The notes: generated by a model not told the origin, from the sequence alone. Positions 34,768-44,475 are shown, counted from the stretch's first letter. The stretch is DNA of 64,000 bases from CAVRQM01 sp965246915 (GCA_965246915.1 CBDFGB010000015.1:124001-188000), one strand, 5' to 3'. Program-made: numbers and translations.

Positions 34768-35775
34768 ATGTATCAGCGACGGATTTTCCCCGAGCACCGA
34801 CCCGAGGCGCTGTCGGCCACGCTGCGGGAGCTGGCCGCGGCAAGCGCACCGCGGATTACCGGCAGCGTCCACGTCGAGGACGGACCGCCCGACGCGGTGA
34901 CCGTACGGTTCCTGCCCGGGGCCGGGATCGAGGTGGGTGTGCCGTCGGGCTATCCGAACGAGGAGCGTCGACAGTTCTTCACCAACCGCTGGATGGCGAC
35001 CTGGGGACTGCTCGCGCACGCAAAGCAGCGCCACCCCGATCTCTCGGGGACGGCCCGGCTTTGGCTCGACGACTGGCCACGCGGCCCGGGCCTCGCGTTC
35101 TGCGGCAACGCGGTCAGTCACGTGCTGATCCCGGATCAGGTCTTCCTGGAGAGCGACGGTTACGCGCTGGTGCGCCAGGAGGTGGCGCGTGGCTGGCGGC
35201 CGTGGATCACCCGGTCGGACACGCTGTTCTGGCGCGGGGCCTCGACCGGCGATCGGCGGCTGCTGCGGCGGACCCGTTGGCAGGACCTGCCGCGACTGAA
35301 ACTATGCCTGCGGGCGCGCGACGCGGGGCGGCCGGATCTGCTGAATGTCGGGGTCAACGCGATCGTCCAAATCTGGGATGTGGGCGAGCGGGCGGAGATC
35401 GAGGCGGCCGGCATACTGCGCGACAGCGCCCCACAGATGCGCTTCATGGACCACCGCTACTCGATCGACATCGATGGCAACACGTGTTCTTGGCCCGGCC
35501 TTTTCACCAAGCTGCTGATGGGCATCACCACGCTCAAGGTCGATTCTGAACTGGGCTTCCGGCAGTGGTACTACGACCAGCTTGTGCCGTGGCGGAACTT
35601 CGTGCCGCTGAGCGCCGACATGACCGAACTGGTCGAGACGATCGAATGGCTGCGCAGCCATTCGCACGACGCGGAGGAGATCGCTCGTGCCGGGCGGGAG
35701 TTGGCCGAGGGGCTGACCCACGCGGCGGTGCTGGACGACGGGGCCGCGACGATCGCGCGGTTCCTGGGCGGGTAG
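34768..35775 (+). CDS. Glycosyltransferase family 90 (CAP10-like)
   Basis: 335 residues. GT90 landmarks are RSDTLFWRGASTGDRR near the middle, KLCLRARD, and the C-terminal YSIDIDGNTCSWPGLFTKLL then LGFRQWYYDQLVPWRNFVPL. Family members add xylose or other sugars to LPS or capsule. It follows the DxD-type transferase gene by 86 bp and is convergent with the methyltransferase gene. Confidence 0.85.
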   Translation: MYQRRIFPEHRPEALSATLRELAAASAPRITGSVHVEDGPPDAVTVRFLPGAGIEVGVPSGYPNEERRQFFTNRWMATWGLLAHAKQRHPDLSGTARLWLDDWPRGPGLAFCGNAVSHVLIPDQVFLESDGYALVRQEVARGWRPWITRSDTLFWRGASTGDRRLLRRTRWQDLPRLKLCLRARDAGRPDLLNVGVNAIVQIWDVGERAEIEAAGILRDSAPQMRFMDHRYSIDIDGNTCSWPGLFTKLLMGITTLKVDSELGFRQWYYDQLVPWRNFVPLSADMTELVETIEWLRSHSHDAEEIARAGRELAEGLTHAAVLDDGAATIARFLGG

Positions 35776-35788
35776 GCGCTTCCAGGGG

Positions 35789-36649
35789 TCAGCGCGGCGA
35801 CAGCAGCAACACCGTTTGCATGTCGTCCCAGCCCCGATCGATGCCGCGCAGCTCCCACTGGGCGTAACGCGACCCGAACCAAGCGATATCGAGCGAGGAA
35901 TCCCCATAGGTCAGGTCGCCGTCGACCGGGGGCAGGTTGTGCGGCCGGAACGCGAAGCCCGTCTGCAGGTGTTGGTCGCGCAGACCAGGCGCGCCGGCAT
36001 CGCCACGTTTCTCGGCGGCCGTCCAGTATTCGATCGGCCGCACCGTCAGGACCAGAAGGCCCGCATCGGCGACGACCTCTCGCAACGCGGCCAGGCAGGC
36101 GTCCATCGCCCGTAGCGACAAATGGGTGAACACCGAATAGCTGTAGATCAGATCGAACGTCGCGCCATGCACCGGCAATGCGCGCGGCAGGGGATCGGAT
36201 TGCGCGAGATGGCCCAGAATGCCGTGATCGCGACATAGGGCGATCGCCCGGCTCATTGGGTCGACGCCGGCGATGTGATCAGGATCGGCGAGATACGGCA
36301 TCAGCCGCAGCAGCCGTCCCCAGCCGCAGCCGAAATCGAGGATTCGCGCCCCACGCGGCCGCCGGCCGGTGACGTCGCAATAGCCCGATATCATCGTTCG
36401 CACGAAGCTCACGCTGTCCTGCATGAGCTTCTGGCCGGCGCCACCGTTGAAGGCGCGCTGCACTGCCTCCTCCGGCATGCGGGGGAGCACGGCCGACAAC
36501 GCGGGCATCTCGGCACTGGGCATGGCCAGCATGACGTCGCCGAAATCGGCCAGGCCCAGACGACGCAGCCGGTGCAAGGCCGGAAGGAGTCCGCCCTCGC
36601 CAGCCGCGCGTTCAGCCTGCCAAGTGGTGGGCAGGGCGTGGGTCAGCAT
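35789..36649 (-). CDS. Class I SAM-dependent methyltransferase
   Basis: 286 residues. SAM-binding motif I is ARILDFGCGWGRLLRLMP (about 100-118), followed by the acidic GVDP and the FDLIYSYSVFTHL post-motif. About 95 N-terminal residues precede the domain. Convergent with the GT90 gene; likely methylates a sugar or lipid in the same glycan pathway, by context only. Confidence 0.85.
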   Translation of the reverse strand: MLTHALPTTWQAERAAGEGGLLPALHRLRRLGLADFGDVMLAMPSAEMPALSAVLPRMPEEAVQRAFNGGAGQKLMQDSVSFVRTMISGYCDVTGRRPRGARILDFGCGWGRLLRLMPYLADPDHIAGVDPMSRAIALCRDHGILGHLAQSDPLPRALPVHGATFDLIYSYSVFTHLSLRAMDACLAALREVVADAGLLVLTVRPIEYWTAAEKRGDAGAPGLRDQHLQTGFAFRPHNLPPVDGDLTYGDSSLDIAWFGSRYAQWELRGIDRGWDDMQTVLLLSPR

Positions 36650-36691
36650 GGGGCCGACGGGGCGCCGCGGGCGCTGGGTCCGGGCAACGCG

Positions 36692-37591
36692 CTACCGCGT
36701 CGGCCGCGGCGGCGTGGCGGAATAGTCGTAGAACCCGCGCCCGCTCTTGCGGCCGAGCCAGCCGGCCTCGACGTATTTCACCAGCAGCGGGCAGGGCCGA
36801 TACTTGCTGTCGGCGAGTCCCTCGTGGAGCACTTGCATGATGGACAGGCATGTGTCGAGGCCGATGAAGTCCGCGAGCTCCAGCGGACCCATCGGGTGAT
36901 TGGCCCCTAGCTTCAGCGAGATATCGATGGCGGCCACCGAGCCCACGCCCTCATGCAGCGCGTAGACCGCCTCGTTGATCATCGGCACGAGCAGGCGGTT
37001 GACGATGAAGGCCGGAAAATCCTCCGACTGCGCGACCGTCTTGCCGAGCCGCGCGGTCAGCGCCTCGACCGCGCGGAACGTCGCGTCGTCGGTCGCGATG
37101 CCGCGGATGATCTCCACGAGTTTCATCACCGGCACCGGGTTCATGAAATGCAGGCCGATGAACCGCTCCGGCCGATCGGTGCTGGCACCGAGTCTGGTGA
37201 TGGAGATGGATGAGGTGTTGGTGGCAACCATGCAGTCCGGCCGCAAATGGGCGACGAGCTGCTTATAGATCGCCCGCTTCACGTCCTCCTTCTCGGTCGC
37301 CGCCTCGATCACCAGGTCGCGATCGGCGAACGCCGCATAGTCGCTGGTGGTGGCTATGCGCCCGAGGAGGGTCGCTTTCGCGTCTTCCGTCAGCGTGCCT
37401 TTGGCGATCTGCCGATCGAGGTTGCGGCCGATGCTAGCCCGCCCCTTCTCGAGCGCCTCTGGCTTCGCGTCCAGCAACACCACCGACAGCTCGGCCGCCG
37501 CACATACCTGGGCAATGCCGGCACCCATCTGGCCGGCCCCCACCACGCCGACACGCTCAATCGCGGCCGGCACGTGGGGGCTGCCGCTCAA
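36692..37591 (-). CDS. hbd: 3-hydroxybutyryl-CoA dehydrogenase
   Basis: 299 residues. NAD loop GVVGAGQMGAGIAQV at about 14-28; catalytic His in FIGLHFMNPVPVMKLVE; dimer domain with GFYDY at the end. Oxidises (S)-3-hydroxyacyl-CoA to the 3-oxo form in butyrate/PHB and fatty acid metabolism. TTG start overlaps the etfA stop (TTGA). Third gene of etfB-etfA-hbd. Confidence 0.93.
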   Translation of the reverse strand: MSGSPHVPAAIERVGVVGAGQMGAGIAQVCAAAELSVVLLDAKPEALEKGRASIGRNLDRQIAKGTLTEDAKATLLGRIATTSDYAAFADRDLVIEAATEKEDVKRAIYKQLVAHLRPDCMVATNTSSISITRLGASTDRPERFIGLHFMNPVPVMKLVEIIRGIATDDATFRAVEALTARLGKTVAQSEDFPAFIVNRLLVPMINEAVYALHEGVGSVAAIDISLKLGANHPMGPLELADFIGLDTCLSIMQVLHEGLADSKYRPCPLLVKYVEAGWLGRKSGRGFYDYSATPPRPTR

Positions 37592-38523
37592 GCTCGCTCC
37601 AGCTCCGCCTGCAACTCGGGCAAGGCCACGAACAGATCGGCGACGAGGCCGTAATCGGCGACCTGGAAGATCGGTGCCTCGGCGTCCTTGTTGATCGCGA
37701 CGATGATCTTGCTGTCCTTCATCCCCGCCAGATGCTGAATGGCCCCGGAGATGCCGATCGCCATGTACAGGTCGGGTGCCACGATCTTGCCGGTCTGCCC
37801 GACCTGATAGTCGTTGGGCACGAAACCCGCATCGACGGCCGCGCGCGAGGCACCGACCGCCGCCCCCAGCGCGTCGGCGATCGGGTCGAGCAGATGGAAA
37901 TTGGCCCCGCTCTGCATCCCGCGCCCACCTGAGATCACGATACGGGCCGCCGTCAGCTCCGGCCGCTCGCTACGCGACAGCTCCGCCGAGACGAAGCGTG
38001 ACAGGCCGGCATCCGCGCCCTCGGCCACCGTCTCGATCGGGGCATCGCCGCCGGTCTCCGCCACCGGGTCGAAGCTGGCCGCGCGGATGCTGACGAACTT
38101 GATCGGATCGGTGCTGCGCACGGTTGCCAGCGCGTTGCCGGCATAGATCGGGCGGACGAAGGTATCGGCATCGATGATGGCCGAGACATCGCTGATCGGC
38201 TGGACGTCGAGCAGTGCCGCGGCACGGGGCAGCACGTTCTTGCCGCTCGCCGTCGCCGCCGACAGGATGTGGCTGTAGCCGGGGGCCAGCCTCACCAGCA
38301 GGGCCGCAAGCGGTTCCGCCAAGGCATGCGCGTGCTGGGGCGCGTCGGCCAGCAGAACCTTGGTCACCCCAGGCAGCTTCGCGGCCCCCTCGGCGGCAGG
38401 GCGTGCCTCGTGGCCGGCGATCAGCACGTGCACCTCGCCCAGCGCCGCGGCGGCGGCCACGGCGGAGCGGGAAGGCTGCTTGATCGACGCGCCCTCGAAA
38501 TCGAGCAGGACCAGGGCGGTCAT
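37588..38523 (-). CDS. etfA: Electron transfer flavoprotein alpha subunit
   Basis: 311 residues. The C-terminal FAD domain is clear: ISGGRGMQSG, GQTGKIVAPDLYMAIGISGA then IQHLAGMKDSKIIVAINKD and AEAPIFQVADYGLVADLF. Forms a heterodimer with EtfB and hands electrons from acyl-CoA dehydrogenases to ETF-quinone oxidoreductase. Start overlaps the etfB stop by 1 bp. Confidence 0.95.
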   Translation of the reverse strand: MTALVLLDFEGASIKQPSRSAVAAAAALGEVHVLIAGHEARPAAEGAAKLPGVTKVLLADAPQHAHALAEPLAALLVRLAPGYSHILSAATASGKNVLPRAAALLDVQPISDVSAIIDADTFVRPIYAGNALATVRSTDPIKFVSIRAASFDPVAETGGDAPIETVAEGADAGLSRFVSAELSRSERPELTAARIVISGGRGMQSGANFHLLDPIADALGAAVGASRAAVDAGFVPNDYQVGQTGKIVAPDLYMAIGISGAIQHLAGMKDSKIIVAINKDAEAPIFQVADYGLVADLFVALPELQAELERA

Positions 38524-39272
38524 CAGATCACCTTCGCTTCGGTTTTCAATTTGGCCACAAGCTCGGCCACGGAGCCCACTTTCGCGCCGGCCTTGCGCCG
38601 TTCCGGCTCGATCACGCCCAGCAATTTCAGTCGCGGGCTGGGGTCGACGCCGAGATCCTCTGGCTTGACGGTCTCGATCGGTTTTTTGCGCGCCTTCATG
38701 ATGTTCGGAAGGCTGGCATAGCGCGGCTCGTTCAGCCGCAGATCGGTCGTCACCACCGCCGGCAGTTTCAGGGCCACCGTCTCCAACCCGCCATCGATCT
38801 CGCGGGTGACCGATAGGCTATCGCCCTCGATCGCGACCCTGCTCGCGAATGTGCCTTGCGGCCAGCCGAGCAGGGCCGCGAGCATCTGTCCGGTGGCGTT
38901 CATGTCGTCGTCGATCGCCTGCTTGCCCAGGATCATGAGGCCCGGCTGTTCACGCAGCGCCAGCGCACGGAGCAATTTGGCTACCGCGAGCGGCTGCAAC
39001 TCGGCGTCGGTCTCGACCAGGATGCCGCGATCCGCGCCCATGGCGAGCGCGGTCCGGATCGTCTCGGCGCATGCGGCAACGCCCAGCGAGACGGCCACCA
39101 CCTCTGTGGCCGCGCCCTTCTCGCGCAGGCGCAGGGCTTCCTCCACGGCGATCTCGTCGAACGGGTTCATCGACATCTTGACGCCTTGCGTCTCGACGCC
39201 CGTACCGTCGGCGCGCACGCGCACCTTCACATTGTAGTCGACAACCCGCTTGACCGCGACCAGGATCTTCAC
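38523..39272 (-). CDS. etfB: Electron transfer flavoprotein beta subunit
   Basis: 249 residues from a GTG at 39272. Begins KILVAVKRVVDYNVKVRV, with the AMP-binding region VETDAELQPLAVAKLLRAL and signature GLMILGKQAIDDDMNATGQM. First gene of the etfB-etfA-hbd unit; no acyl-CoA dehydrogenase is adjacent. Confidence 0.95.
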   Translation of the reverse strand: MKILVAVKRVVDYNVKVRVRADGTGVETQGVKMSMNPFDEIAVEEALRLREKGAATEVVAVSLGVAACAETIRTALAMGADRGILVETDAELQPLAVAKLLRALALREQPGLMILGKQAIDDDMNATGQMLAALLGWPQGTFASRVAIEGDSLSVTREIDGGLETVALKLPAVVTTDLRLNEPRYASLPNIMKARKKPIETVKPEDLGVDPSPRLKLLGVIEPERRKAGAKVGSVAELVAKLKTEAKVI

Positions 39273-39390
39273 ACGCCCACTCCTCGGCTGGCAGGGATCC
39301 GCGCGGCCGGTGGGGCGGCACCCGGCCCGTTCGCTCGCGTTCGCGGCTGCAACACAGCGCCGCGAAATTAGGTCCGGCGGCGGGAGACTG

Positions 39391-40008
39391 TCAAACGATG
39401 CCGCGTTTGTCAGGCCGCACAGCGCAAACGCCGGAAAATAGGTAGCACACCGAGCCATGTCGTTTTGAGATCGTAACAATCTGCGCGAGCGAGACGGTCG
39501 GGTTGTGGCGGCTGGGCGTTCGGGACTTGACCAGGGCGAGTGGCTGGCCGACTTCGCGGAGCCAACGTATGCGGAGGATGTCACGGGAGGTGGGGGCGAT
39601 GTCATCTTGGACGGCCCGCCTCAGTGGGCCGCGGCGTGTCCCCCGGTCGGCGAAACTCGGCGGGGGGATTTCGCGCGGGGCGACCGTCCGTCGCTGGGAG
39701 GGGTCGCTGGTCACACGATGTCCAGTATGCCGTGACCGCGGAATGGCCGGCGCGAGGGGCGGAGAGTTGATCGGCTGCGCCATGGCAGGAGTCGGTTGAG
39801 GCCCCGTTGCGCGGACGTGGGCGGCGATCGCATCGATCGAGGCGGCGAGGTCACGGAGGTAGGGCCGGATCAGCAGGAGCAGAAGCGGTGCCAGCACCCA
39901 CTCACGGGCCGCCTTGGCCACGATCTCCTGAAGCAGTTCGTCGATCGCGAGAGCAAAGCGCCGTCCGAGATCGGTAGCAGGCTCGGGAAGGGTTGGGGCT
40001 GATGTCAC
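39391..40008 (-). CDS. Hypothetical membrane-associated protein
   Basis: 205 residues from a GTG at 40008. The first 60 look coding: an amphipathic helix (RRFALAIDELLQEIVAKAAR) then a hydrophobic span (WVLAPLLLLLIRPYL) and a further helix. After about residue 75 the sequence becomes Arg/Pro/Ser-rich with no pattern, as if the frame had run into non-coding DNA. Either a short real protein with an extended tail or a frameshifted gene. Confidence 0.45.
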   Translation of the reverse strand: MTSAPTLPEPATDLGRRFALAIDELLQEIVAKAAREWVLAPLLLLLIRPYLRDLAASIDAIAAHVRATGPQPTPAMAQPINSPPLAPAIPRSRHTGHRVTSDPSQRRTVAPREIPPPSFADRGTRRGPLRRAVQDDIAPTSRDILRIRWLREVGQPLALVKSRTPSRHNPTVSLAQIVTISKRHGSVCYLFSGVCAVRPDKRGIV

Positions 40009-40084
40009 GCCGCGGATTAAACAGCAAGACGCATGGATTGTCAAACAGAAATCGTCGTCGGCCGATGCACGTGACGGACAGGCC

Positions 40085-40276
40085 TCATCCCGACAGGGCA
40101 AGCAGCAGCGCGAACAGCAACACCGCCACGCCCTGTAGGACAACCCTCCAGCGCATGAGCGCGTTGGAACGTGCCGGGTCGCCGCCGCCCCGAACCATGC
40201 CCAGCATCCCGGCCAGCAGCACGCCCAACGTGCCCAGCATCGCCGCCACGACAAGGATCAGCAGGATCGTCTTCAC
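40085..40276 (-). CDS. HIG1-domain twin-transmembrane protein
   Basis: 63 residues with two membrane spans (ILLILVVAAMLGTLGVLLAG and VVLQGVAVLLFALLLALSG) joined by a loop containing RSNALMRWRV, matching bacterial HIG1 proteins. The mitochondrial relatives stabilise respiratory supercomplexes; the bacterial role is less clear. Stand-alone; divergent from the MscS-type gene. Confidence 0.8.
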   Translation of the reverse strand: MKTILLILVVAAMLGTLGVLLAGMLGMVRGGGDPARSNALMRWRVVLQGVAVLLFALLLALSG

Positions 40277-40438
40277 AGTCTATAGATGGGCAGGGGAAGG
40301 TCGCTGTGCAGGGGCCAATCCGAGGCCGCACGCCCGCCGCCCGCACGCGCCCGGCAAGCCTGTCCTCGCCATCCTCGCGCGTGGGGTCCGCGGCCACGTT
40401 GGTTGACATCACATGCGATCAGGAGAGTCCGTACCCGC

Positions 40439-42868
40439 ATGATGACCGTTCTCCGGCTGCTCGCAGTTGTGGTGCTCGCGTGTGGTCCAGCCCTTGCGCA
40501 GCCGGCGAGCGCCCCGTCCCCCGCGGTCGCGCCGACCCCCGCGCAGGCCCAGCAGGCGCTGAGCGTCCTCAAAGACGACGCACGCCGAGCCGAGATGATC
40601 GGCGTGCTGGAAACACTCGCGCGCGCGGCGCCCGCCACCGCGATGCCGGCGTCGCCCGGCGCGCCGGCAGTCGAGGTCGCGCCCGGTGCCACAGCGCCCG
40701 CAGGCCAAGCTCCCGCAGGTCAAGCTATGGCCGGTCAAGCTACGGCCACCAAGCCCGTCGCTGTCCCGGCTGAGACGCCGAAGCTCGCGATACCGCTGGC
40801 ACCCGACAGTCTCGGGGCGCAGCTTTTGGTCGGCGTCTCCGAAAAACTCGAATCGCTGTCGGACGATGTCGGTGGCACGGTTCGCACGCTGACGAACTTC
40901 ACACTGTTGGAGCGGTGGGCAAGGGGTCTGGCGGCCGATCCGGAGAGCCGTTCGGAAGTCTTTGACGCCGGCTGGAAATTCGGCGTGGTGGCGACGATCG
41001 CCTTGCTGATCGAGACGGCAGCCCGGCGGCTCGTCGTTCGGCCGCGCCGCGCGTTGCTGCGCTTCGCGCCGCAGGAGGATCCGACCGAGCCCGCGTCGCC
41101 GAACACCCCCTCGACCAAGCCGCGCGACGCGGCGGCACGGCGGCGGGAGCGCAAGGCGAAGCTCCTGGCGACGTTGCGCCGAATACCGCTGATCCTGGCG
41201 CGGCTGCTACTCGATCTCATACCGATCCTGGCGATGGGGGCGGCCGGTTACGGATTGCTCGGCAGCCGATTGGGCGAGCCCACGACGACGAAGCTGGTGA
41301 TCCTGGCGCTGCTCAACGCCTACGTGTTTTGCCGCGTGGCGACGGTCGCGACGCGCGCGATCCTGTCACCGGATGCGCCGGCCCTTCAACTCGTGCCGAT
41401 CAGTCCCGAGATGGCACGCGGGGCGGTGCGCTGGATGCGACGGCTCGCGGTTGTGGCGCTGTTCGGCTACGCGCTGACCGAGGTGGCGCTGCTGTTCGGC
41501 CTGTATCGGGTGGCGCACGACGCGCTCCTGAAACTCGTGGCGCTTGCGGTCCACTTGATGCTGGTTGTGATCGTCATCCAGAATCGGGCGCCGATCGCCG
41601 CCCTGATCCGAGCAGCACCCGACGCGACCGGCGTGTTGGCGGTCGCGCGCAACCGCGTGGCGGCGATCTGGCATATCGTCGTGATCTTCTACATCGTCGC
41701 GTTGTGGACGGTCTGGGCGCTCGACGTTCCCGGCGGGTTTGCAAAGCTGCTTCTGGTGTTCGTCTCGACCCTTGTGGTCGGCACCATCGCGCGATTGCTG
41801 TCGGTGCTGCTGATTGCCTGGCTCGATCATACGGCCGCCCCCGAGCCGGGCGCCAAGCCGCGAACGCCCGGCGTGGACAACGCGCTCCGGCGCTATCTGC
41901 CGGTGCTGCGGACGATCGTCGACACCATGATCGGTATCGGCGCGTTCATTCTGCTGATGGAGATTTGGGGGCTCGAGAGCCTCGCCTGGTTCCGCAGCGA
42001 TGCCTTGGGCGGGCGGTTGCTGTCGGCAGTGGCGACCAGCGCCATCACGATACTGGTCGGGCTGGCGATCTGGGAGGGAGCGAACGCCAGCGTGCAGAAC
42101 CACCTCGCGCGACTGGCGCGCGAAGGCCAGCCCGCCCGATCGGCGCGGCTGCGAACCCTGCTTCCGATGATGCGTACCACGTTGCTGGTGGCGATCAGCA
42201 TGTTCGCCGGCTTGACGGTGCTCAGCCAGATCGGCGTGAATATCGCACCACTTCTTGCCGGCGCCAGCGTGATCGGCCTGGCGATCGGCTTCGGATCACA
42301 GAAGCTCGTGCAGGACATCATCACCGGCATGTTCCTCCTGCTGGAAAACACCATGCAGGTCGGCGACGTGGTCACTCTCGGCGGCCTGACCGGCACGGTG
42401 GAGAACCTGTCGGTCCGAGTGATCCGGCTACGGGCGCTCGATGGCGCCGTGCATATCGTGCCGTTCAGCGCGGTCACGACGGTCACCAACCTGACGCGCG
42501 ATTTCGCCTACGCGATGCTCGACGTCAGCGTCGGGCTCAACGAGGATTGCGATCATGTCAGCGAAGTGGTGCAGGACGTGGCCGAGACCATGCGCGCGGA
42601 GCCGCGATGGGGGGCGGCGATCACCGATCGGATGGAGATCATGGGCGTCGAGCGCTTCATCGACACCGCGTGGGTGCTGCGCTGTCGGATCAAGACGGTG
42701 CCGAGCCAGCGGTGGGCGGTCGGACGCGAACTGAACCGGCGGCTCAAGTATCGCTTCGACGAGTTGGCGATCGAGAGCCCGTTCACGAGCTACCGCGCGC
42801 TGTCCGCCGCCGAGCCGCCACCGCCGAACGCGAAGACGGAGGACGTTCCGGGCCGGGCGGCAGCGTGA
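40439..42868 (+). CDS. MscS-family mechanosensitive channel, large form
   Basis: 809 residues. Signal peptide (VLRLLAVVVLACGPALA), a periplasmic Ala/Pro-rich region with short near-repeats (APAGQAPAGQAMAGQ), some ten membrane spans, then the MscS core: pore helix LLAGASVIGLAIGFGSQKLV, GMFLLLENTMQVGDVVTLGG and the cytoplasmic beta and alpha/beta domains. Protects cells from hypo-osmotic shock. Starts with two adjacent ATGs. Resembles the YbdG/YnaI/large-MscS class in layout. Confidence 0.9.
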   Translation: MMTVLRLLAVVVLACGPALAQPASAPSPAVAPTPAQAQQALSVLKDDARRAEMIGVLETLARAAPATAMPASPGAPAVEVAPGATAPAGQAPAGQAMAGQATATKPVAVPAETPKLAIPLAPDSLGAQLLVGVSEKLESLSDDVGGTVRTLTNFTLLERWARGLAADPESRSEVFDAGWKFGVVATIALLIETAARRLVVRPRRALLRFAPQEDPTEPASPNTPSTKPRDAAARRRERKAKLLATLRRIPLILARLLLDLIPILAMGAAGYGLLGSRLGEPTTTKLVILALLNAYVFCRVATVATRAILSPDAPALQLVPISPEMARGAVRWMRRLAVVALFGYALTEVALLFGLYRVAHDALLKLVALAVHLMLVVIVIQNRAPIAALIRAAPDATGVLAVARNRVAAIWHIVVIFYIVALWTVWALDVPGGFAKLLLVFVSTLVVGTIARLLSVLLIAWLDHTAAPEPGAKPRTPGVDNALRRYLPVLRTIVDTMIGIGAFILLMEIWGLESLAWFRSDALGGRLLSAVATSAITILVGLAIWEGANASVQNHLARLAREGQPARSARLRTLLPMMRTTLLVAISMFAGLTVLSQIGVNIAPLLAGASVIGLAIGFGSQKLVQDIITGMFLLLENTMQVGDVVTLGGLTGTVENLSVRVIRLRALDGAVHIVPFSAVTTVTNLTRDFAYAMLDVSVGLNEDCDHVSEVVQDVAETMRAEPRWGAAITDRMEIMGVERFIDTAWVLRCRIKTVPSQRWAVGRELNRRLKYRFDELAIESPFTSYRALSAAEPPPPNAKTEDVPGRAAA

Positions 42869-43003
42869 GCCTACACCCGGTCGGGGATATCAGCCGCCGG
42901 GTGGAAGATGCCCGCGACGAAGACATCGTCATGCAGAGCCTCGCGTATCGGCCGGTCGCCGCAACGAGGCAATCAACCTCCGCTATCGTCCGTGCCGGAT
43001 GTT

Positions 43004-43600
43004 TCAGCCTTCAAGCGCTCCGTGCTGCCGAAGGAACCCGAGAAGGCGCAGGAGCGGCAGGCCGAGTATGGCGGTATGCTCGCCTTCGATCGTCTCGAAC
43101 AGGTGCGCGCCCAGCCCTTCCACTCGATACGCCCCGACACTGCCGAGAACCGCCTCGCCCTCGGTCGTCAGATAAGCGTCCAGGAAAGCATCGGAGAATC
43201 GCCGCATCGTCAGACGCGGCTGGGCGATATGCTGAAACACCCGGCCGCCACCGCGATGACAGACCATCGCGGTCACAAGAACATGAGTCCGCCCGCGCAA
43301 TGCGATCAGATGTTCCCGCGCCTCGGCGAAGTTTGCTGGTTTGTCGAACCAACGATCCTCGCAGACCAGCAGTTGGTCGGCACCGATCACCAGCGCTTCC
43401 GGCGCGAAGCGCGCGACACGCTGCGCTTTCAAGTCGGCCAGCACCACCGCGATCGCCTCGGCGGACGCGCCTTCGGCCTGTCCGGCAGACTTGACAGCTG
43501 CCTCGTCGATGAACGCTGCCTGAACGGAAAACCGCAATCCGGCGGCTCGGAGGACGGCCGCCCGCGCCGCCGAGGCGCTGGCGAGGATCAGCTCCGGCAT
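43004..43600 (-). CDS. maf: Maf-family nucleotide pyrophosphatase
   Basis: 198 residues. Opens PELILASASAARAAVLRAAG (the S-x-S-x-R pattern with Ala for the usual Pro), has ALVIGADQLLVCEDRWFDKP and ends with ILGLPLLRLLGFLRQ. Hydrolyses non-canonical or modified NTPs. An alternative GTG at 43624 overlaps the upstream gene's stop and would add 8 residues. In related genomes maf follows the PEP-synthetase regulator near the origin, as here; the usual aroE-coaE-dnaQ tail is absent. Confidence 0.9.
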   Translation of the reverse strand: MPELILASASAARAAVLRAAGLRFSVQAAFIDEAAVKSAGQAEGASAEAIAVVLADLKAQRVARFAPEALVIGADQLLVCEDRWFDKPANFAEAREHLIALRGRTHVLVTAMVCHRGGGRVFQHIAQPRLTMRRFSDAFLDAYLTTEGEAVLGSVGAYRVEGLGAHLFETIEGEHTAILGLPLLRLLGFLRQHGALEG

Positions 43601-43620
43601 CTCGGCTTGCAGAGAGCCGG

Positions 43621-44475
43621 TCACGCCGGCTCGGCGGCGCGGCGGCGCTGGTGCCAAGCCTCCATGAGCTGCAGGACGGTGGCGGCTGTCTCCTCGATCG
43701 AACGGCGGGTCACGTCGACGACCGGCCATCCCCGCTTCGCGCAGAGCCGTCGAGCCCACAAAAGCTCCGCCTTCACCGCCTCCGCGTCGACGTAGTCGGT
43801 GGTGTCCGCGCGCAGCGCGCCGGTCCCGCCCGCGCCGATGAGCCGCAGCCGGTGCTTGCGAATTTCGATCAGCCGCTCGGCGTCCAGGGTCAGGCCGATC
43901 ACCGGGCAGGTCGTGGCATCAAGAATGGCCGGCTCCGGCGTGCCGGGAACGAGCGGGATGTTCGCCGCCTTCACGCCGCGATTGGCAAGATAGAACGAGG
44001 TCGGGGTCTTGCTGCTGCGCGAGACGCCGACCAGCAGCACGTCGGCGTCGGCCGCCCCGGCGCTCGCCTGCCCGTCATCGTGCGACAGGACGTAGTGCAT
44101 CGCGTCGATCCGCCGGAAATAGTCGGCATCCAGCACGTATTGCCGTCCCGGTCGGGCGGTCGCAGCCTCGCCCACCGTCTCCTGCAGCATTGCCAGCACG
44201 GGGTCGAGCACATGCACGATCGCCAACCCCATGCGTGCGCAGGCGGATTCGAGCTCGGAGCGTAGCCCCCGCTCGACGAGGGTCGAGAGCACCGGTCCTG
44301 GCTCAGCCTCGATGCCTTCCAGCACGCGATGCAGTTGAAAGCGCGTGCGCACCAGGCTCCAGCGATGGTGCAGGAAGTGCGCATGCTCGAACTGGGCAAC
44401 CGTGGCGCGCGCGATCGCGTTCAGCGTCTCGCCGGTCGCGTCCGAAATGAGATGGAGGTTCTGCCGCTCGGTCAT
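43621..44475 (-). CDS. PEP synthetase / pyruvate phosphate dikinase regulatory protein (DUF299, RP001)
   Basis: 284-residue bifunctional kinase/pyrophosphorylase that controls PEP synthetase or pyruvate phosphate dikinase by ADP-dependent phosphorylation. N-terminus LHLISDATGETLNAIARA and nucleotide loop LVGVSRSSKTPTSFYLANRG are diagnostic. The start is set at MTERQN (44475). It is the ortholog of RP001, the gene that borders the Caulobacter and Rickettsia origins opposite hemE. Not to be confused with the photosynthesis repressor also named PpsR. Confidence 0.93.
   Translation of the reverse strand: MTERQNLHLISDATGETLNAIARATVAQFEHAHFLHHRWSLVRTRFQLHRVLEGIEAEPGPVLSTLVERGLRSELESACARMGLAIVHVLDPVLAMLQETVGEAATARPGRQYVLDADYFRRIDAMHYVLSHDDGQASAGAADADVLLVGVSRSSKTPTSFYLANRGVKAANIPLVPGTPEPAILDATTCPVIGLTLDAERLIEIRKHRLRLIGAGGTGALRADTTDYVDAEAVKAELLWARRLCAKRGWPVVDVTRRSIEETAATVLQLMEAWHQRRRAAEPA

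Noticed and set aside
41329..43494. 721-codon plus-strand frame overlapping the MscS-type gene
   Set aside because: Arg/Gly/Ala-rich translation typical of a wrong frame; the MscS frame has pore and cytoplasmic motifs.
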